Below are positions 47,362-55,648 of a DNA stretch of 64,000 nucleotides, one piece after another. Location: contig NZ_NJGV01000022.1 of assembly GCF_002213425.1 (NCBI RefSeq), forward strand, positions 1 through 64,000. Reading direction: 5' to 3'. Below the pieces are notes generated by a model. The model was not told the origin of the DNA and did not search any database. It saw nothing but the letters and a program-made list of their open reading frames with translations. The first letter of the stretch is position 1. Every line of letters starts with the position of its first letter. This DNA is from Herbaspirillum aquaticum (GTDB lineage: Bacteria > Pseudomonadota > Gammaproteobacteria > Burkholderiales > Burkholderiaceae_D). The translations under genes were made by a program, and so were the position numbers.

Positions 47362-47520
47362 ATGGACTTCACCGGTTACATGATTTGCAAGTTCATCGTC
47401 TTGGTGCTGCTTGCCTTCTTTGGCAATTTGATCTTTTCCGCCGTCACCGGCCGTTCACTTGAAGAGGTGCGGCGCGATAGAGAAGCTGCTGCAACTCAGG
47501 CGAAGAAGCCAGTCGATTGA
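47362..47520 (+). CDS. Possible small phage membrane protein
   Basis: The 52-residue frame from ATG 47362 encodes one clear membrane helix (ICKFIVLVLLAFFGNLIFSA) followed by a charged tail (RSLEEVRRDREAAATQAKKP). It is divergent from the gp10-like gene and its 3' end overlaps the next minus-strand gene by 77 bases. It looks more protein-like than most shadow frames, but the ribosome site is weak (CAGGCGCC), so it is tentative. It could be a small moron-type membrane peptide. Confidence 0.4.
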   Translation: MDFTGYMICKFIVLVLLAFFGNLIFSAVTGRSLEEVRRDREAAATQAKKPVD

Positions 47521-49150
47521 CGAATCCTGGCGCTTGCTGAGCCTGTGCCAGTCGGTTCTGGATCGGGCCTGACAGCGCTGCACTACGTGCCAGCGGACGG
47601 GCGACAACACCCAGCATCGCAAGCGGATTGCCAGTCGTGATACTCGCCGTTCCCGCCCCGAAATAATCCAACGGGGAAACACCCGGAGTGCTGCCGATGT
47701 TCTCCACGTTCTGCGCAGCCTTGGGGAACCGGGAGGCGAATTCGGCCGCATCACGGGTTTCGCCCGACAGCGGGCGCCCCTTCTTGAGCTGCGCGGCCAG
47801 CTTGGCCGCACTCACATTCCCTGATTCCGCATTGAGCGCGCTTTCCACCGAATATGTTTTTGCGATGGTCTGACGTGCATTGCGGAAATTGTTGATGAGG
47901 TCGGCCGGGGCGCCGATGGATTGCAGGTGCGTGTCGATGGCATCTTCCAGGGCGCCTGCGCCAGCCTTGAGCGCCTTGCCCATGTCCTTGTCGCCCTTGG
48001 CATAGGCAGAATCAGCCATGCCGCGCAGCTCCTTGATTTTCGCCAGCGCAGAATCAGCATCAAACTGCGGGCTGCGCAGAGACTCGATCTCGGAAATGAT
48101 CGGGCTTGGCTTGGCATTCGGGAAACCTTGCGAGGCCTTTTGGAATGGGGCAACGATCTTGTCCAGGGCATCGCCATAGGCCTGCGTAGGCGTGATCGTT
48201 CCCGCCCCTGCAACGGCGTCATAAGCTTGCCCGGCATCTTGGCGGATGGCCTTCAGGGCATCAACGGTAATAGGCTGATCTGCGGCCAGACCCAGATCGC
48301 GCTTCACCAGGTCATTGGTCACCGTCTGATTGCGCACGCTGGCCTTCTGCGCAGTTGATACCTTGCCCGCAAACCCCTCGACAGCATTGTTCAGCAGCGT
48401 GGGATTGGCTTGCGATGGTGGGATGACATAGCCGGCATCGCGTGCAGCCGACACAGCCGCGCGAGTCTCGTTGCTGACACCGGGCCCGGCGATAACCTGG
48501 CCGATCTTGGCGCCGACCTTCCCGGCGCCAGCCAATGCCGGCGGCAGCAGCGCGCCGACCACGGCGCCAGTGCCTGTATCTTCAGGATTCACCAGCCCGG
48601 CCGAAACAGCGCCAGTGCCAGCGCCGCCAGCCATGCGGAGCAGCATGTTACCCACGCCGGGAGTGGCACCAGCGCGCATCCCGCTCGTGGCCAGGGCATT
48701 CGCCAGCGGCGCAGCAGCAGGCGCAACGGTACGCACCACGGCGCCCAATGCGGGGCCGATGGGCAGTGTCGCTGCAATGTTGCCACCCACGCGCCCGATG
48801 CTGGCTGCCGTGCTGTCGCCATAATCGCGCTTGAATTCGTCTTGGCCGGCTTGGTTCATCTGCCGCACTCGGTCGCCTTCATTCGTGCCGGCGAGCTTAT
48901 CGAAGCCGCTGGAAAGCAGTTGCGCGCCGGTATCCACCACATCCTTGAGACCACGGCCAAAGCCTGCGGCAGCATTTTTTGCGCCGGCGGCAATGTCCTG
49001 GCCAATGGTCGTTTCTGGCTTGGCCGGCGCGGCATCGGCCGGCATCGACTTGATGTATGCCGCCAGCTTGCGCGCGCCTTCCACGTCGCCGGCCGCATCG
49101 GCATTGCGCAGTGCTGTATAGAGTTGGTCGCGGTCCGCCATGTCAGCCAC
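47444..49150 (-). CDS. Phage DNA-ejection-type protein
   Basis: This 568-residue protein is rich in Ala and Gly. It has a helical N terminus (DQLYTALRNADAAGDVEGAR) and long hydrophobic Ala/Gly segments (about 125-215, for example GAVVGALLPPALAGAGKVGA) that could insert in membranes, then a helical C terminus. It sits where P22 encodes its largest ejection protein (gp16), and overlaps the upstream gene by eight bases. Predicted role: delivery of phage DNA across the cell envelope. Similarity is positional and compositional rather than motif-based. Confidence 0.6.
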   Translation of the reverse strand: MADMADRDQLYTALRNADAAGDVEGARKLAAYIKSMPADAAPAKPETTIGQDIAAGAKNAAAGFGRGLKDVVDTGAQLLSSGFDKLAGTNEGDRVRQMNQAGQDEFKRDYGDSTAASIGRVGGNIAATLPIGPALGAVVRTVAPAAAPLANALATSGMRAGATPGVGNMLLRMAGGAGTGAVSAGLVNPEDTGTGAVVGALLPPALAGAGKVGAKIGQVIAGPGVSNETRAAVSAARDAGYVIPPSQANPTLLNNAVEGFAGKVSTAQKASVRNQTVTNDLVKRDLGLAADQPITVDALKAIRQDAGQAYDAVAGAGTITPTQAYGDALDKIVAPFQKASQGFPNAKPSPIISEIESLRSPQFDADSALAKIKELRGMADSAYAKGDKDMGKALKAGAGALEDAIDTHLQSIGAPADLINNFRNARQTIAKTYSVESALNAESGNVSAAKLAAQLKKGRPLSGETRDAAEFASRFPKAAQNVENIGSTPGVSPLDYFGAGTASITTGNPLAMLGVVARPLARSAALSGPIQNRLAQAQQAPGFVNRLASSPELQQLLYRAAPLQVNGR

Positions 49151-50363
49151 CGTACTTTTTCAGCAAGTCGTTGATGTCGGCTGGGACAGCAGACGTTGCC
49201 GCTGGCGCGCTCTGGCTGAATGACTTCTTGGCCAGTGGCCCGGAATTGTCCTTGAAGCCCTGCACCACCAGCTTACGGTTGGCTGCCTTCTGCGCAATGA
49301 CGGCCTGCGAATCGCCAGGCTGCGGGAAATACTGTTTCCGCGCATTATCAAACTCAGATTCGGCAATCGCCGCACCGGACTCCTGACGCAGCACCGCGTT
49401 GATGAAATCGCGCTGCGCCTGCTCAGCCTTCTGCGAGTTGGGCGACAGAGCGTAGTTCATGGCCGTGCCAAGCGCACCCTTCGAACTCGATTTCAGGTTC
49501 ACGCCGCCGACGCTGTAATCGCCGGTCAGATCGGTCAAGATCTTGTCTGCGGCTTCCGCGCGCGAGCCGAAGACGGCATTCTTGCCTTGGAATTCGGTGG
49601 GGGCTTTGTCCTTCTCAGCCGGGCCGCCGGGGATCGCCTCCAGGTTGCCATCGGCGGTGCGCCGATATCCTGCTGGAACCTTGCCGGCCTCCAGTTCCTG
49701 ACGACGCAATCCAAGACCAGCCTGCGCCACACCGAGCTGGCCCTGCGCAATTGCGTTGTTGGCGCGGTTGTTGCGGGCCTGCTCGTCGGCCTGCTGCTGT
49801 TGGATGTTCAGGCCGCGATCCTTGGCCAAGTTCTCAATGCGCTGCTGCTGGGTCAGAACCTGCTGGCCGAAGGCCTTGACATAGGCGGGATCATACTGTG
49901 CGGGTGCGGTAGAGACATCCAGGCCCATGGCCGCAGCGTTCTGCTTGGCCAAGTCATAGGAGGCCTGATCGGTGGCTGAGCCGACGATATTGAGCAGCGC
50001 CGTGGTCCTCTTGTGTGCCAGGTCGAACTGCGCTGCCTCCGCCTCGCGCTGGGCCTTGGAAGCCTCTGCGGCGCTCTTCTGCACGCCAGGAATGGCCGCG
50101 CCAGCGCCAGCGCCGGCCAGGTTTCCGGTCACCTTGGCATAGTCAACCTTCCCCGTGACAGGGTCTACTGCGCCCTGATAAGCGCCGGCTAGAGCCGTGC
50201 GGTCCTGATCCTGCTGCTGGACCTGTTTCAACTGCAGTTGCGCCAGCGCGTTCTGGTTCTGGAAGCCCTGGAGCTGGCCGAGCTGCGCCAGCCGGTTCAG
50301 CGGATCGTCAAGCTGCACCGTGGGGCGGCCGGCTTGGAGGAGGATGTTGGTATCGACTGGCAT
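49143..50363 (-). CDS. Phage internal virion / DNA-transfer-type protein
   Basis: This 406-residue protein is Gln/Ala-rich and predicted mainly coiled-coil helical (RLAQLGQLQGFQNQNALAQL, RIENLAKDRGLNIQQQQADE). The C terminus contains a block common in phage tail-length or ejection proteins (DFINAVLRQESGAAIAESEF, ARKQYFPQPGD). It lies in the position of a P22 gp20-like ejection protein between two similar genes. It is probably co-packaged in the virion. Family assignment is tentative. Confidence 0.6.
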   Translation of the reverse strand: MPVDTNILLQAGRPTVQLDDPLNRLAQLGQLQGFQNQNALAQLQLKQVQQQDQDRTALAGAYQGAVDPVTGKVDYAKVTGNLAGAGAGAAIPGVQKSAAEASKAQREAEAAQFDLAHKRTTALLNIVGSATDQASYDLAKQNAAAMGLDVSTAPAQYDPAYVKAFGQQVLTQQQRIENLAKDRGLNIQQQQADEQARNNRANNAIAQGQLGVAQAGLGLRRQELEAGKVPAGYRRTADGNLEAIPGGPAEKDKAPTEFQGKNAVFGSRAEAADKILTDLTGDYSVGGVNLKSSSKGALGTAMNYALSPNSQKAEQAQRDFINAVLRQESGAAIAESEFDNARKQYFPQPGDSQAVIAQKAANRKLVVQGFKDNSGPLAKKSFSQSAPAATSAVPADINDLLKKYGG

Positions 50364-50372
50364 GATCTTTCC

Positions 50373-51371
50373 TTACTTCAAGCCATTCATCAGGAATCCA
50401 CTCAGGGATTGGCTCAAATCGTTGTTCCCATAGATAGTCGGCGAACCAGAACTCTGCGGGCCACCACCAAGCCGGCTCAAAATGTTCTGCGTGTTGTAGT
50501 AGTTCGGGATCGAGTTCAGCGCGCCGGACAGGGCATTTCCGCCAGCTACGGAGCTCGCTGCACGAGCGTTGCCAGCACCGATCAGGTTATTGCCGACGGT
50601 AGCGGCGTTTTGCTGGCCGGCAGCAGACACAGCGCCAACTGCCTGCTGGCCGGCGCCAGAAAGCCCGGCCAGGCGGTTGTACTGGTTGCCCTGGTTGGTG
50701 TTGTAGCGGTTGTAGGCATCGTTGGCATAGGTGCTCTGCGTGTCCGCGCCAAACCGCGCCAGCGCTTTGGCCTGCGCGCCAGAGTTCAGCGTACCGTTGG
50801 CGGCGGCCAGGCGGTTCAACTGCTGCGTGCCGGTGCGCAATGCCGTCCCATAGGTGGCCTGATAGATCGGATCGCTGCTCAGGTCGTTGGCGTCGAAGGA
50901 CTTGAGCAGCGAGCCGAAGCCGGCCGTGTTGGCACCGGTCTGATTTGGCGTCAAGCCCCAGCCAGCCGCAACCTGGTTGATCGCTGCATTGCGGTCGCCA
51001 CCGTTCAAGCCCATCAGGCGGGTTACTTCGCTGTTGGCCTCGGCGCTGTTGAACGGATTGGCGTTGTCTTGCGTCTGGATGCCCAGATAGTGCGCCAGGA
51101 TGTCATTGGCGGCAGTCCCCGTGCGCAGGTAGGGGGAATAGTCGGAACGGGTCTGCTGATATTGCCGGTCGGATAGCGCATTGGCGGAATTCACGCCCTC
51201 GAGTTGCGCGCCCGCGGCATTGTTCGATGCGTCATTCGAGAGAAGGCCGCCGACGATACTCGCGCCGGCAGTCAACAGGCCGCCCGTGATGTCTTCCCGC
51301 TTTCCTGCGGCTGGGCCGCCGAAAGGGTCTCCGATTGGGTGTTCTGCAAATTCAGCGCGGTAACGGTTCAT
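50373..51371 (-). CDS. Phage internal virion / DNA-transfer-type protein (gp7-like position)
   Basis: The product is 332 residues from MNRYRAEFAEHPIGDPFGGP, with AAGGAA before the ATG and a four-base overlap with the GNAT gene stop. It is rich in Asn, Gly, Ala and Gln, with a glycine-rich hydrophobic start (GGLLTAGASIVGGLLSN) and helical repeats (RQYQQTRSDYSPYLRTG). Such proteins in podoviruses are injected with the DNA. Function is inferred from the gene order next to two similar proteins and a gp10-like hub. Confidence 0.6.
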   Translation of the reverse strand: MNRYRAEFAEHPIGDPFGGPAAGKREDITGGLLTAGASIVGGLLSNDASNNAAGAQLEGVNSANALSDRQYQQTRSDYSPYLRTGTAANDILAHYLGIQTQDNANPFNSAEANSEVTRLMGLNGGDRNAAINQVAAGWGLTPNQTGANTAGFGSLLKSFDANDLSSDPIYQATYGTALRTGTQQLNRLAAANGTLNSGAQAKALARFGADTQSTYANDAYNRYNTNQGNQYNRLAGLSGAGQQAVGAVSAAGQQNAATVGNNLIGAGNARAASSVAGGNALSGALNSIPNYYNTQNILSRLGGGPQSSGSPTIYGNNDLSQSLSGFLMNGLK

Positions 51372-51742
51372 GGTATTTCCTTGCAAATCAATTTAATCAG
51401 TCCGCCGGAATTGCTGCTCTCTTCAAACCCCAGGCGCTTGCAGAAATTCAGGCCTGCTTCGTTGCCTTCAGGGACTACGGTTTCAGCAAACCCATATTTC
51501 GCGATCAAGGGGGCAATCTGCCCTCTGATGAACCCTTTGGATGCCCAGCGCCGGCGCCCAGCGTCAGAAACCTCGATGTGTATCTCTGGCCCGCACTTCA
51601 TGACTGCGCCGACAACCTTCCCGCCAACCTCAATCGGGCAAATTTCGAACCGCTGCATGCCAGCAATAAACTGCGCTTTCGCAATCGGGAAGCGCTTGCT
51701 CACTTCCTGGAACACGAAGTCCAAGAGGCCAGCGCGGTCCAT
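51368..51742 (-). CDS. Phage GNAT-fold acetyltransferase-like protein
   Basis: This 124-residue protein starts at MDRAGLLDFVFQEVSKRFPI; the longer in-frame extension to 51853 is Pro/Ser noise. It shows GNAT features: GGKVVGAVMKCGPEIHIEVS (beta strands of the fold), then IRGQIAPLIAKYGFAETVVP and NEAGLNFCKRLGFEE, the typical end of the acetyl-CoA fold. Several P22-like podoviruses encode a GNAT protein among their virion genes. The target is unknown. It is two bases from the gene upstream and overlaps the one downstream by four. Confidence 0.7.
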   Translation of the reverse strand: MDRAGLLDFVFQEVSKRFPIAKAQFIAGMQRFEICPIEVGGKVVGAVMKCGPEIHIEVSDAGRRRWASKGFIRGQIAPLIAKYGFAETVVPEGNEAGLNFCKRLGFEESSNSGGLIKLICKEIP

Positions 51743-51743
51743 G

Positions 51744-52340
51744 TCAGTTCGTGGTCTGCTCGGTGGCCAGGACGATGGCGGGGCTGCCACCGGTGGTGCG
51801 CACAGCGCCATACGCGCCGGCGGGGAGCTTGAATTCGAAAGTCTGGTTGCCATCGGTGTTCACCGCGAGGCCGGCCACCAGCGTGCCGGTCAGGGTGCTG
51901 CGGTAGCGCGCCCAGGTGGTGCCGCCAGTGCTGCCAATGCCGGAAGTGGTGCCAATCACCATGTCTGCCGTGTTGGCGGTGCCGCCGGACAGCGAGAGCG
52001 ATGCAGTGGAGCCCACGGTGACGCTGATGATGCAGCCCTTGGAGGTGTCGGCGCACTGGAATGCGGTATCCATGGCCACGGTTTTGGCAGCCGGCAGGCT
52101 GTAGGCAGGCGCCGAAACGATGCTGTTGCCGCTGAATTGCAGGCCAGTCCCCAGCGTCATCATCTGTGGCAGATTGGTGGTGCCGTTGTAGACGAAAATG
52201 CCGTTGGTGCCGGCCGGCGGGTTCACCAGGTCGCGGCTGACGTAGAAAGCGTCACCGGGCTCACGCTGGGTCAGGCGGATCTGGTTGGGGTATCCCAGAT
52301 GAATGGCTTGTGGAACATCCAGGCGGACTGTGGCGCCCAT
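51744..52340 (-). CDS. Phage structural protein of unknown function
   Basis: This 198-residue beta-rich protein has N-terminal VPQAIHLGYPNQIRLTQREP, a Ser/Thr/Gly-rich middle (IISVTVGSTASLSLSGGTAN) and C-terminal FELKL-like strands, and resembles tail-associated or capsid-decoration proteins. It is the first gene of the minus-strand block that remains; coat and portal genes expected upstream are absent. Its start abuts the small plus-strand genes, so the block was cut or rearranged here. Confidence 0.55.
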   Translation of the reverse strand: MGATVRLDVPQAIHLGYPNQIRLTQREPGDAFYVSRDLVNPPAGTNGIFVYNGTTNLPQMMTLGTGLQFSGNSIVSAPAYSLPAAKTVAMDTAFQCADTSKGCIISVTVGSTASLSLSGGTANTADMVIGTTSGIGSTGGTTWARYRSTLTGTLVAGLAVNTDGNQTFEFKLPAGAYGAVRTTGGSPAIVLATEQTTN

Positions 52341-52579
52341 GGAATCCTTTGCAGGACCATGGCGATGCGCTGCGGCTGGCGGTGCGGCGCCGCTTCCATG
52401 TGTGTATTTTCTCGGCCAGCCAAGCTGAAGGCATCAGCACGCCGGGCTTTGTAGAGGTCTGGCGGGAAGATGACGCCGACCCGCTGCACGTTGAGTACGT
52501 GCAGGCCGACGACTACGAGGCCGCCACGCGCCGCGCCATCGTCCGAGCAGCAGCCGAAATCGGGAGGAACATGCCATGA
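52310..52579 (+). CDS. Small phage protein of unknown function
   Basis: The C-terminal half reads as a plausible protein (TPGFVEVWREDDADPLHVEY, VQADDYEAATRRAIVRAAAE), while the N-terminal 30 residues (PGGLWRPWNPLQ) look like shadow sequence. The true start is therefore uncertain and may be an internal GTG. Its stop overlaps a tiny downstream frame by four bases (ATGA), which supports coupled small genes leading to the excisionase-like gene. Confidence 0.45.
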   Translation: MEHPGGLWRPWNPLQDHGDALRLAVRRRFHVCIFSASQAEGISTPGFVEVWREDDADPLHVEYVQADDYEAATRRAIVRAAAEIGRNMP

Positions 52580-52656
52580 GCAAGCGCCCCCGACGAGACG
52601 AGAGCAGAAATGCGCGTGAGAGGAAAAGAAATCCGGGAGATGATGATGACAAATAA
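52576..52656 (+). CDS. Possible 26-residue basic/acidic phage peptide
   Basis: ATG at 52576 overlaps the upstream stop by four bases and is preceded by GGGAGGAAC, a good ribosome site. It encodes MSKRPRRDESRNARERKRNP followed by GDDDDK. It is highly charged and probably disordered. It may be a real small protein or only a translational bridge that lets ribosomes reach the overlapping excisionase-like gene. Confidence 0.3.
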   Translation: MSKRPRRDESRNARERKRNPGDDDDK

Positions 52657-52882
52657 CTACCTGGGTGCGCATGAGCTGGCCACATTGGTCGGCTGCCTGC
52701 CTGGCAGCAAAGCATGCATGCGCCGCTGGCTGGACAGAAATGGCTGGCCATACGAATGCAATCGAGTAGGTTTTCCGCTTGTTTCCCGCGCCTACCACGA
52801 TGCGCGCCTTGCTGGCGCTTCTGTGGATGTGACGCAGGCCGAGCAACGCGTCGAGCCGAACTTCGCGGCGCTGCTGGCATGA
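52646..52882 (+). CDS. DUF4224-like excisionase-type phage protein
   Basis: The product is about 78 residues; ATG at 52646 is preferred because GGGAG lies six bases upstream, with ATGs at 52640, 52643 and 52610 as alternatives. The pattern NYLGAHELATLVGCLPGSKA, then WLDRNGWPYECNRVGFPLVS, fits the small DUF4224/winged-helix proteins encoded directly before tyrosine integrases and likely acting as recombination directionality factors. It overlaps the integrase start by four bases (ATGA). Confidence 0.72.
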   Translation: MTNNYLGAHELATLVGCLPGSKACMRRWLDRNGWPYECNRVGFPLVSRAYHDARLAGASVDVTQAEQRVEPNFAALLA

Positions 52883-53938
52883 TCGGCCGCCGCAAGACTC
52901 CGGACGGCCTGCCGTTCCGCCTCTATGTGACCAAAGGGAAGTTCAAGGTCCGCTACTTCTACAAGCTGCCCGGCGGCAAGCTGGCGTTCAGCCTCACCGC
53001 GCGCGCCAACAATGCCGCCGAGGTGGCCGCCGTGCGCAAGGATGCCATTGGCCGGGCCGAAATCTTGAATGGGCATGCGGCCGCGCCCGGCACTGTAGGC
53101 GCGCTCATCACCGCCTATTTCCGCTGGCAGGACAAGATGCCGCGCGACAGCGAGGACCGGAAGGCAGAAGGAACGCTGATCGAGAACAAGCGCGAGAAGA
53201 AGAACCTGGAAAAGGTTTTCGGCCTGATGGCGCCGCAGGACATTCGCCCCAAGGATGTCTATGGCTACCTGGCCGCGCGTGCCGCGCAGCGGGCTCCGGC
53301 CAAGGCCAACAAGGAAATCGCACTGCTGTCGGCGATCCTGGAATACGGACGCCGCCTGGGCCAGCTGGAAGTGAACCCATGCCGCGACATCCGCTACAAC
53401 AAGACGCGGCCCAGCACCAAGTTCGTGGAGTGGGCCCATGTGGAGTTTGTCATGGCCGAAGCCAGACGCCGGGGCGGCAGTTATCTGGTCTGCGCGCTGT
53501 GCGTCATGGCCGCCTACCTGACCGTCAGCCGGCCTACCGAGATGCGCATGCTGACGCGGCAGAGCGAGTCGCCGGAAGGGCTGCGCATCGCCGTTGGCAA
53601 ACGCAAGGCAGGACAGGCCCAGAAACACAAGCTGATCGAGTGGTCTCCCGAGCTGCGTGCCGTGATTGATGAGGCAAAGACGCTGCAGCGCACCGCAAGC
53701 ATCTACCTATTCGGGAATGCCGAAGGCCAGCCATACACCCGCAGCGGCTGGAATACGATCTGGACACGCCTGATGGTCTACTGCGAGGAACTGGCTAAGG
53801 AGGAAGGAAAGAAGTTCGAGCGGTTCACCCTGGCCAACATGCGGCCGACTTCGATCACAGACCGCCTGGACTCCAACGATGAGACCACGCGCACCGGTGA
53901 GGCCAGCGGCCACGCCGACGGCAGAATGGTGGCGAAGG
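52879..53938 (+). pseudogene. int: Phage tyrosine integrase lacking the catalytic tyrosine end
   Basis: From MIGRRKTPDGLPFRLYVTKG the protein is intact for about 350 residues: Arm-type N terminus, core-binding domain (KVFGLMAPQDIRPKDVYGYL) and catalytic domain with Arg I (LTVSRPTEMRML), Arg II (LANMRPTSITD) and His III (ASGHADGR). It should continue MVAKVYDRR, where Tyr is the nucleophile, but reads MVAKVC and then unrelated residues because host response-regulator sequence begins there. The open frame runs on to 54195 but the tail is antisense to that regulator. It is predicted catalytically dead. Confidence 0.85.
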
Positions 53939-54464
53939 TCTGCCCTTCCACGAACAGGCGCACCACTTCCAGTTCGCTCTGGGTCAGCTCGCGCACCAGT
54001 CCGAAACCTTCACCCTGGGCCCAGCTCATCTCCAGCTCGCCACGCAGCGAGACCGGGAAATACAGCTGCTTGCTGCTTTGGGTCGCCAGGCAGGCGTTGA
54101 TCAGTTCGTCGGTCTTTTCACGCTTGTTGATCACGGCGAACACGCCCATGCGATACAAGCGCCGGATCACGGCGCCATTGTTCATGGCGGTGTAGACGAT
54201 CACCTTGGTCGACGGATGCTCGGTCTTGAGCCGCTTGACCAGCGCAAAGCCATCCGATTCATCGCTGTCATCGGCCGGCATGGCGAAGTCGGTGATGACG
54301 ATCTCGCAGGGCGAGCGCTTCAAGGCACTGATCAACGCATCGCCATTCTCGACCTCCAGGTCGATGCGGATTTCCGGCAGGCGCGCCAGCTCACCCCGAA
54401 GCGCTCCCAGCACGATAGGGTGATCATCGGCTATGGCAACGTGCAGGACTTTCTTCAAATTCAT
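53934..54464 (-). pseudogene. RcsB-like response regulator truncated by the prophage border
   Basis: From MNLKKVLHVAIADDHPIVLG (GGGGG before ATG) the receiver domain is complete: acidic pocket ADDHP, phospho-acceptor Asp in EIVITDFAMPADDSDESDGF, switch VIVYTAMNN and Lys in VINKREK. The LuxR-type output domain starts (LTQSELEVVRLFVEGQTF) but is cut within its first helices, where integrase sequence follows. The DNA-binding helix-turn-helix is lost. The pattern fits RcsB-type regulators of capsule, motility or biofilm genes. The missing half is not elsewhere in the window. Confidence 0.82.
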
Positions 54465-54838
54465 GCTACCCCCAAATGGTTCAATTGACTGACAGGTGGC
54501 GATTGCGCGATGGCATTGCCCGCACTCATCCTCCCCTGGTTTGCCTCGACTTGCGGCCCTCGATTTGACTGCATCGATGTCGTCTCCCTGCCTCGGGCAA
54601 TGCCGCAACGGCATCGCAAAAACTTCCACCCCTAGGAGATAGAGAAAATCTGGAGAAAATAGAAAGAAAACTGCGTTTTTCCTGCAAAAAATCGAATTAA
54701 TTCGAGGTGTCAATAGAAGAAATTCGATCCACGGCATTTAGTGACGATATCTAAAAATAATTTGCACCCCGACTCGATATCTTGTGAAGTTCCCGCGAAT
54801 TTCGCAAGCGCGCACTCCGCTTGGTCCCCATCACATCC
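54465..54838. other. A/T-rich intergenic region upstream of the broken regulator
   Basis: These 374 bases hold the promoter of the response-regulator remnant. The stretch of about 54620-54790 is strongly A/T-rich for this genome. It contains the palindrome annotated separately and no supported gene; the open frame running upstream of the regulator start is not protein-like. Confidence 0.45.
54692..54705. promoter_or_regulatory. Perfect 14-bp palindrome in the regulator promoter region
   Basis: TCGAATTAATTCGA reads the same on both strands and lies in the A/T-rich tract about 230 bases upstream of the truncated response-regulator start. A related half, AATTCGA, recurs at about 54720. It could be an operator, but chance occurrence in A/T-rich DNA cannot be excluded. 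Confidence 0.3.
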
Positions 54839-55648
54839 TCACCAATAATCCTCGGTCACGAACTGTCCACCGCCTGTGCGCCGCAGAGGTGTCATGCCGC
54901 GTTCGCGCAGCAGCTCGCGCACCTCGGTGACCATCTCGGGATTGCCGCAGGCCATGACGCGGCTGTGCTCCGGACTCAGGGTGAGGCCGCAGGCCTGTTC
55001 GAGGCGGCCATCCTTGAGCAGGGTCGTGATGCGTCCCCCGAGCCAGCCGGGTTCGGCCGGCAGGTCGGCCTGCCGCGTCACGCAGCGCAGCAGATGCAGG
55101 CGCGCCGGCCAGCCCTGCTCCCGGGCGTGTTGCTGAAGGTGGGAGAAGGTCTCGGCGTAGGCCAGCTCCTCGCGCTGGCGCACGCCATGTACCACCACCA
55201 GGTCCGTGAAGCGCTGCCACACCTCGGGCTGCTGCAGGATGGAAATGTAGGGTCCCAGCCCGGTCCCGGTGGCCAGCATCCAGACTTGCTCCCCATCGAC
55301 GAAGCGATCGGCGGTCATGAAACCATAGCTCAGTTTTTCCACCCAGACGGCATCGCCCGGCTGGAGCTGGTTCAGGCGGGATGTGAATTTTCCTTCCGGG
55401 ACGATGATGGCGTAGTACTCCAGGTAATCGTCCCCTTCGGCCGAGGTGATCGAATAGGCACGCGAGACCACCTCGCCATCGATCTCCAGCCCGAGGCGCG
55501 CGAACTGGCCGGCCGTGAAGCGATAGCCCGCCGGGCGCGTGGTGCGAAAGCTCAACAGCTTGTCGGTCCATCGGTGTACCCACAGCAGGCGCTCGCAGGT
55601 CGCCTTGCCGGAATACGCATCAATACTCACCATCGCGGTACTACTCAC
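54839..55648 (-). CDS. fpr: Ferredoxin-NADP(+) reductase
   Basis: The product is 269 residues from GTG 55648 (AGGAG seven bases upstream); ATG at 55633 would give 264. FAD-binding motif RAYSITSAEGDDYLEYYAII, NADP-binding motif LATGTGLGPYISILQ, and a C-terminal EDYW ending match bacterial subclass-I Fpr. It exchanges electrons between NADPH and ferredoxin or flavodoxin and supports Fe-S and oxidative-stress metabolism. It is monocistronic, divergent from tamA. Confidence 0.92.
   Translation of the reverse strand: MSSTAMVSIDAYSGKATCERLLWVHRWTDKLLSFRTTRPAGYRFTAGQFARLGLEIDGEVVSRAYSITSAEGDDYLEYYAIIVPEGKFTSRLNQLQPGDAVWVEKLSYGFMTADRFVDGEQVWMLATGTGLGPYISILQQPEVWQRFTDLVVVHGVRQREELAYAETFSHLQQHAREQGWPARLHLLRCVTRQADLPAEPGWLGGRITTLLKDGRLEQACGLTLSPEHSRVMACGNPEMVTEVRELLRERGMTPLRRTGGGQFVTEDYW

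Larger units (their letters stand above)
41824..53940. mobile_element. Defective podovirus-like prophage
   Basis: From just after tRNA-His to about 53.94 kb, minus-strand genes encode (in transcription order) a structural protein, a GNAT protein, ejection-type proteins, a P22 gp10-like hub, a tail fibre, a membrane-anchored accessory protein, a GH108 endolysin and a holin-like protein. An excisionase-like protein and integrase lie on the plus strand at the right edge. Capsid, portal, terminase, replication and repressor genes are absent, so the element cannot form phage alone. The right border lies inside a broken host response regulator. The left border is taken at the tRNA end by position only. 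Confidence 0.85.
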
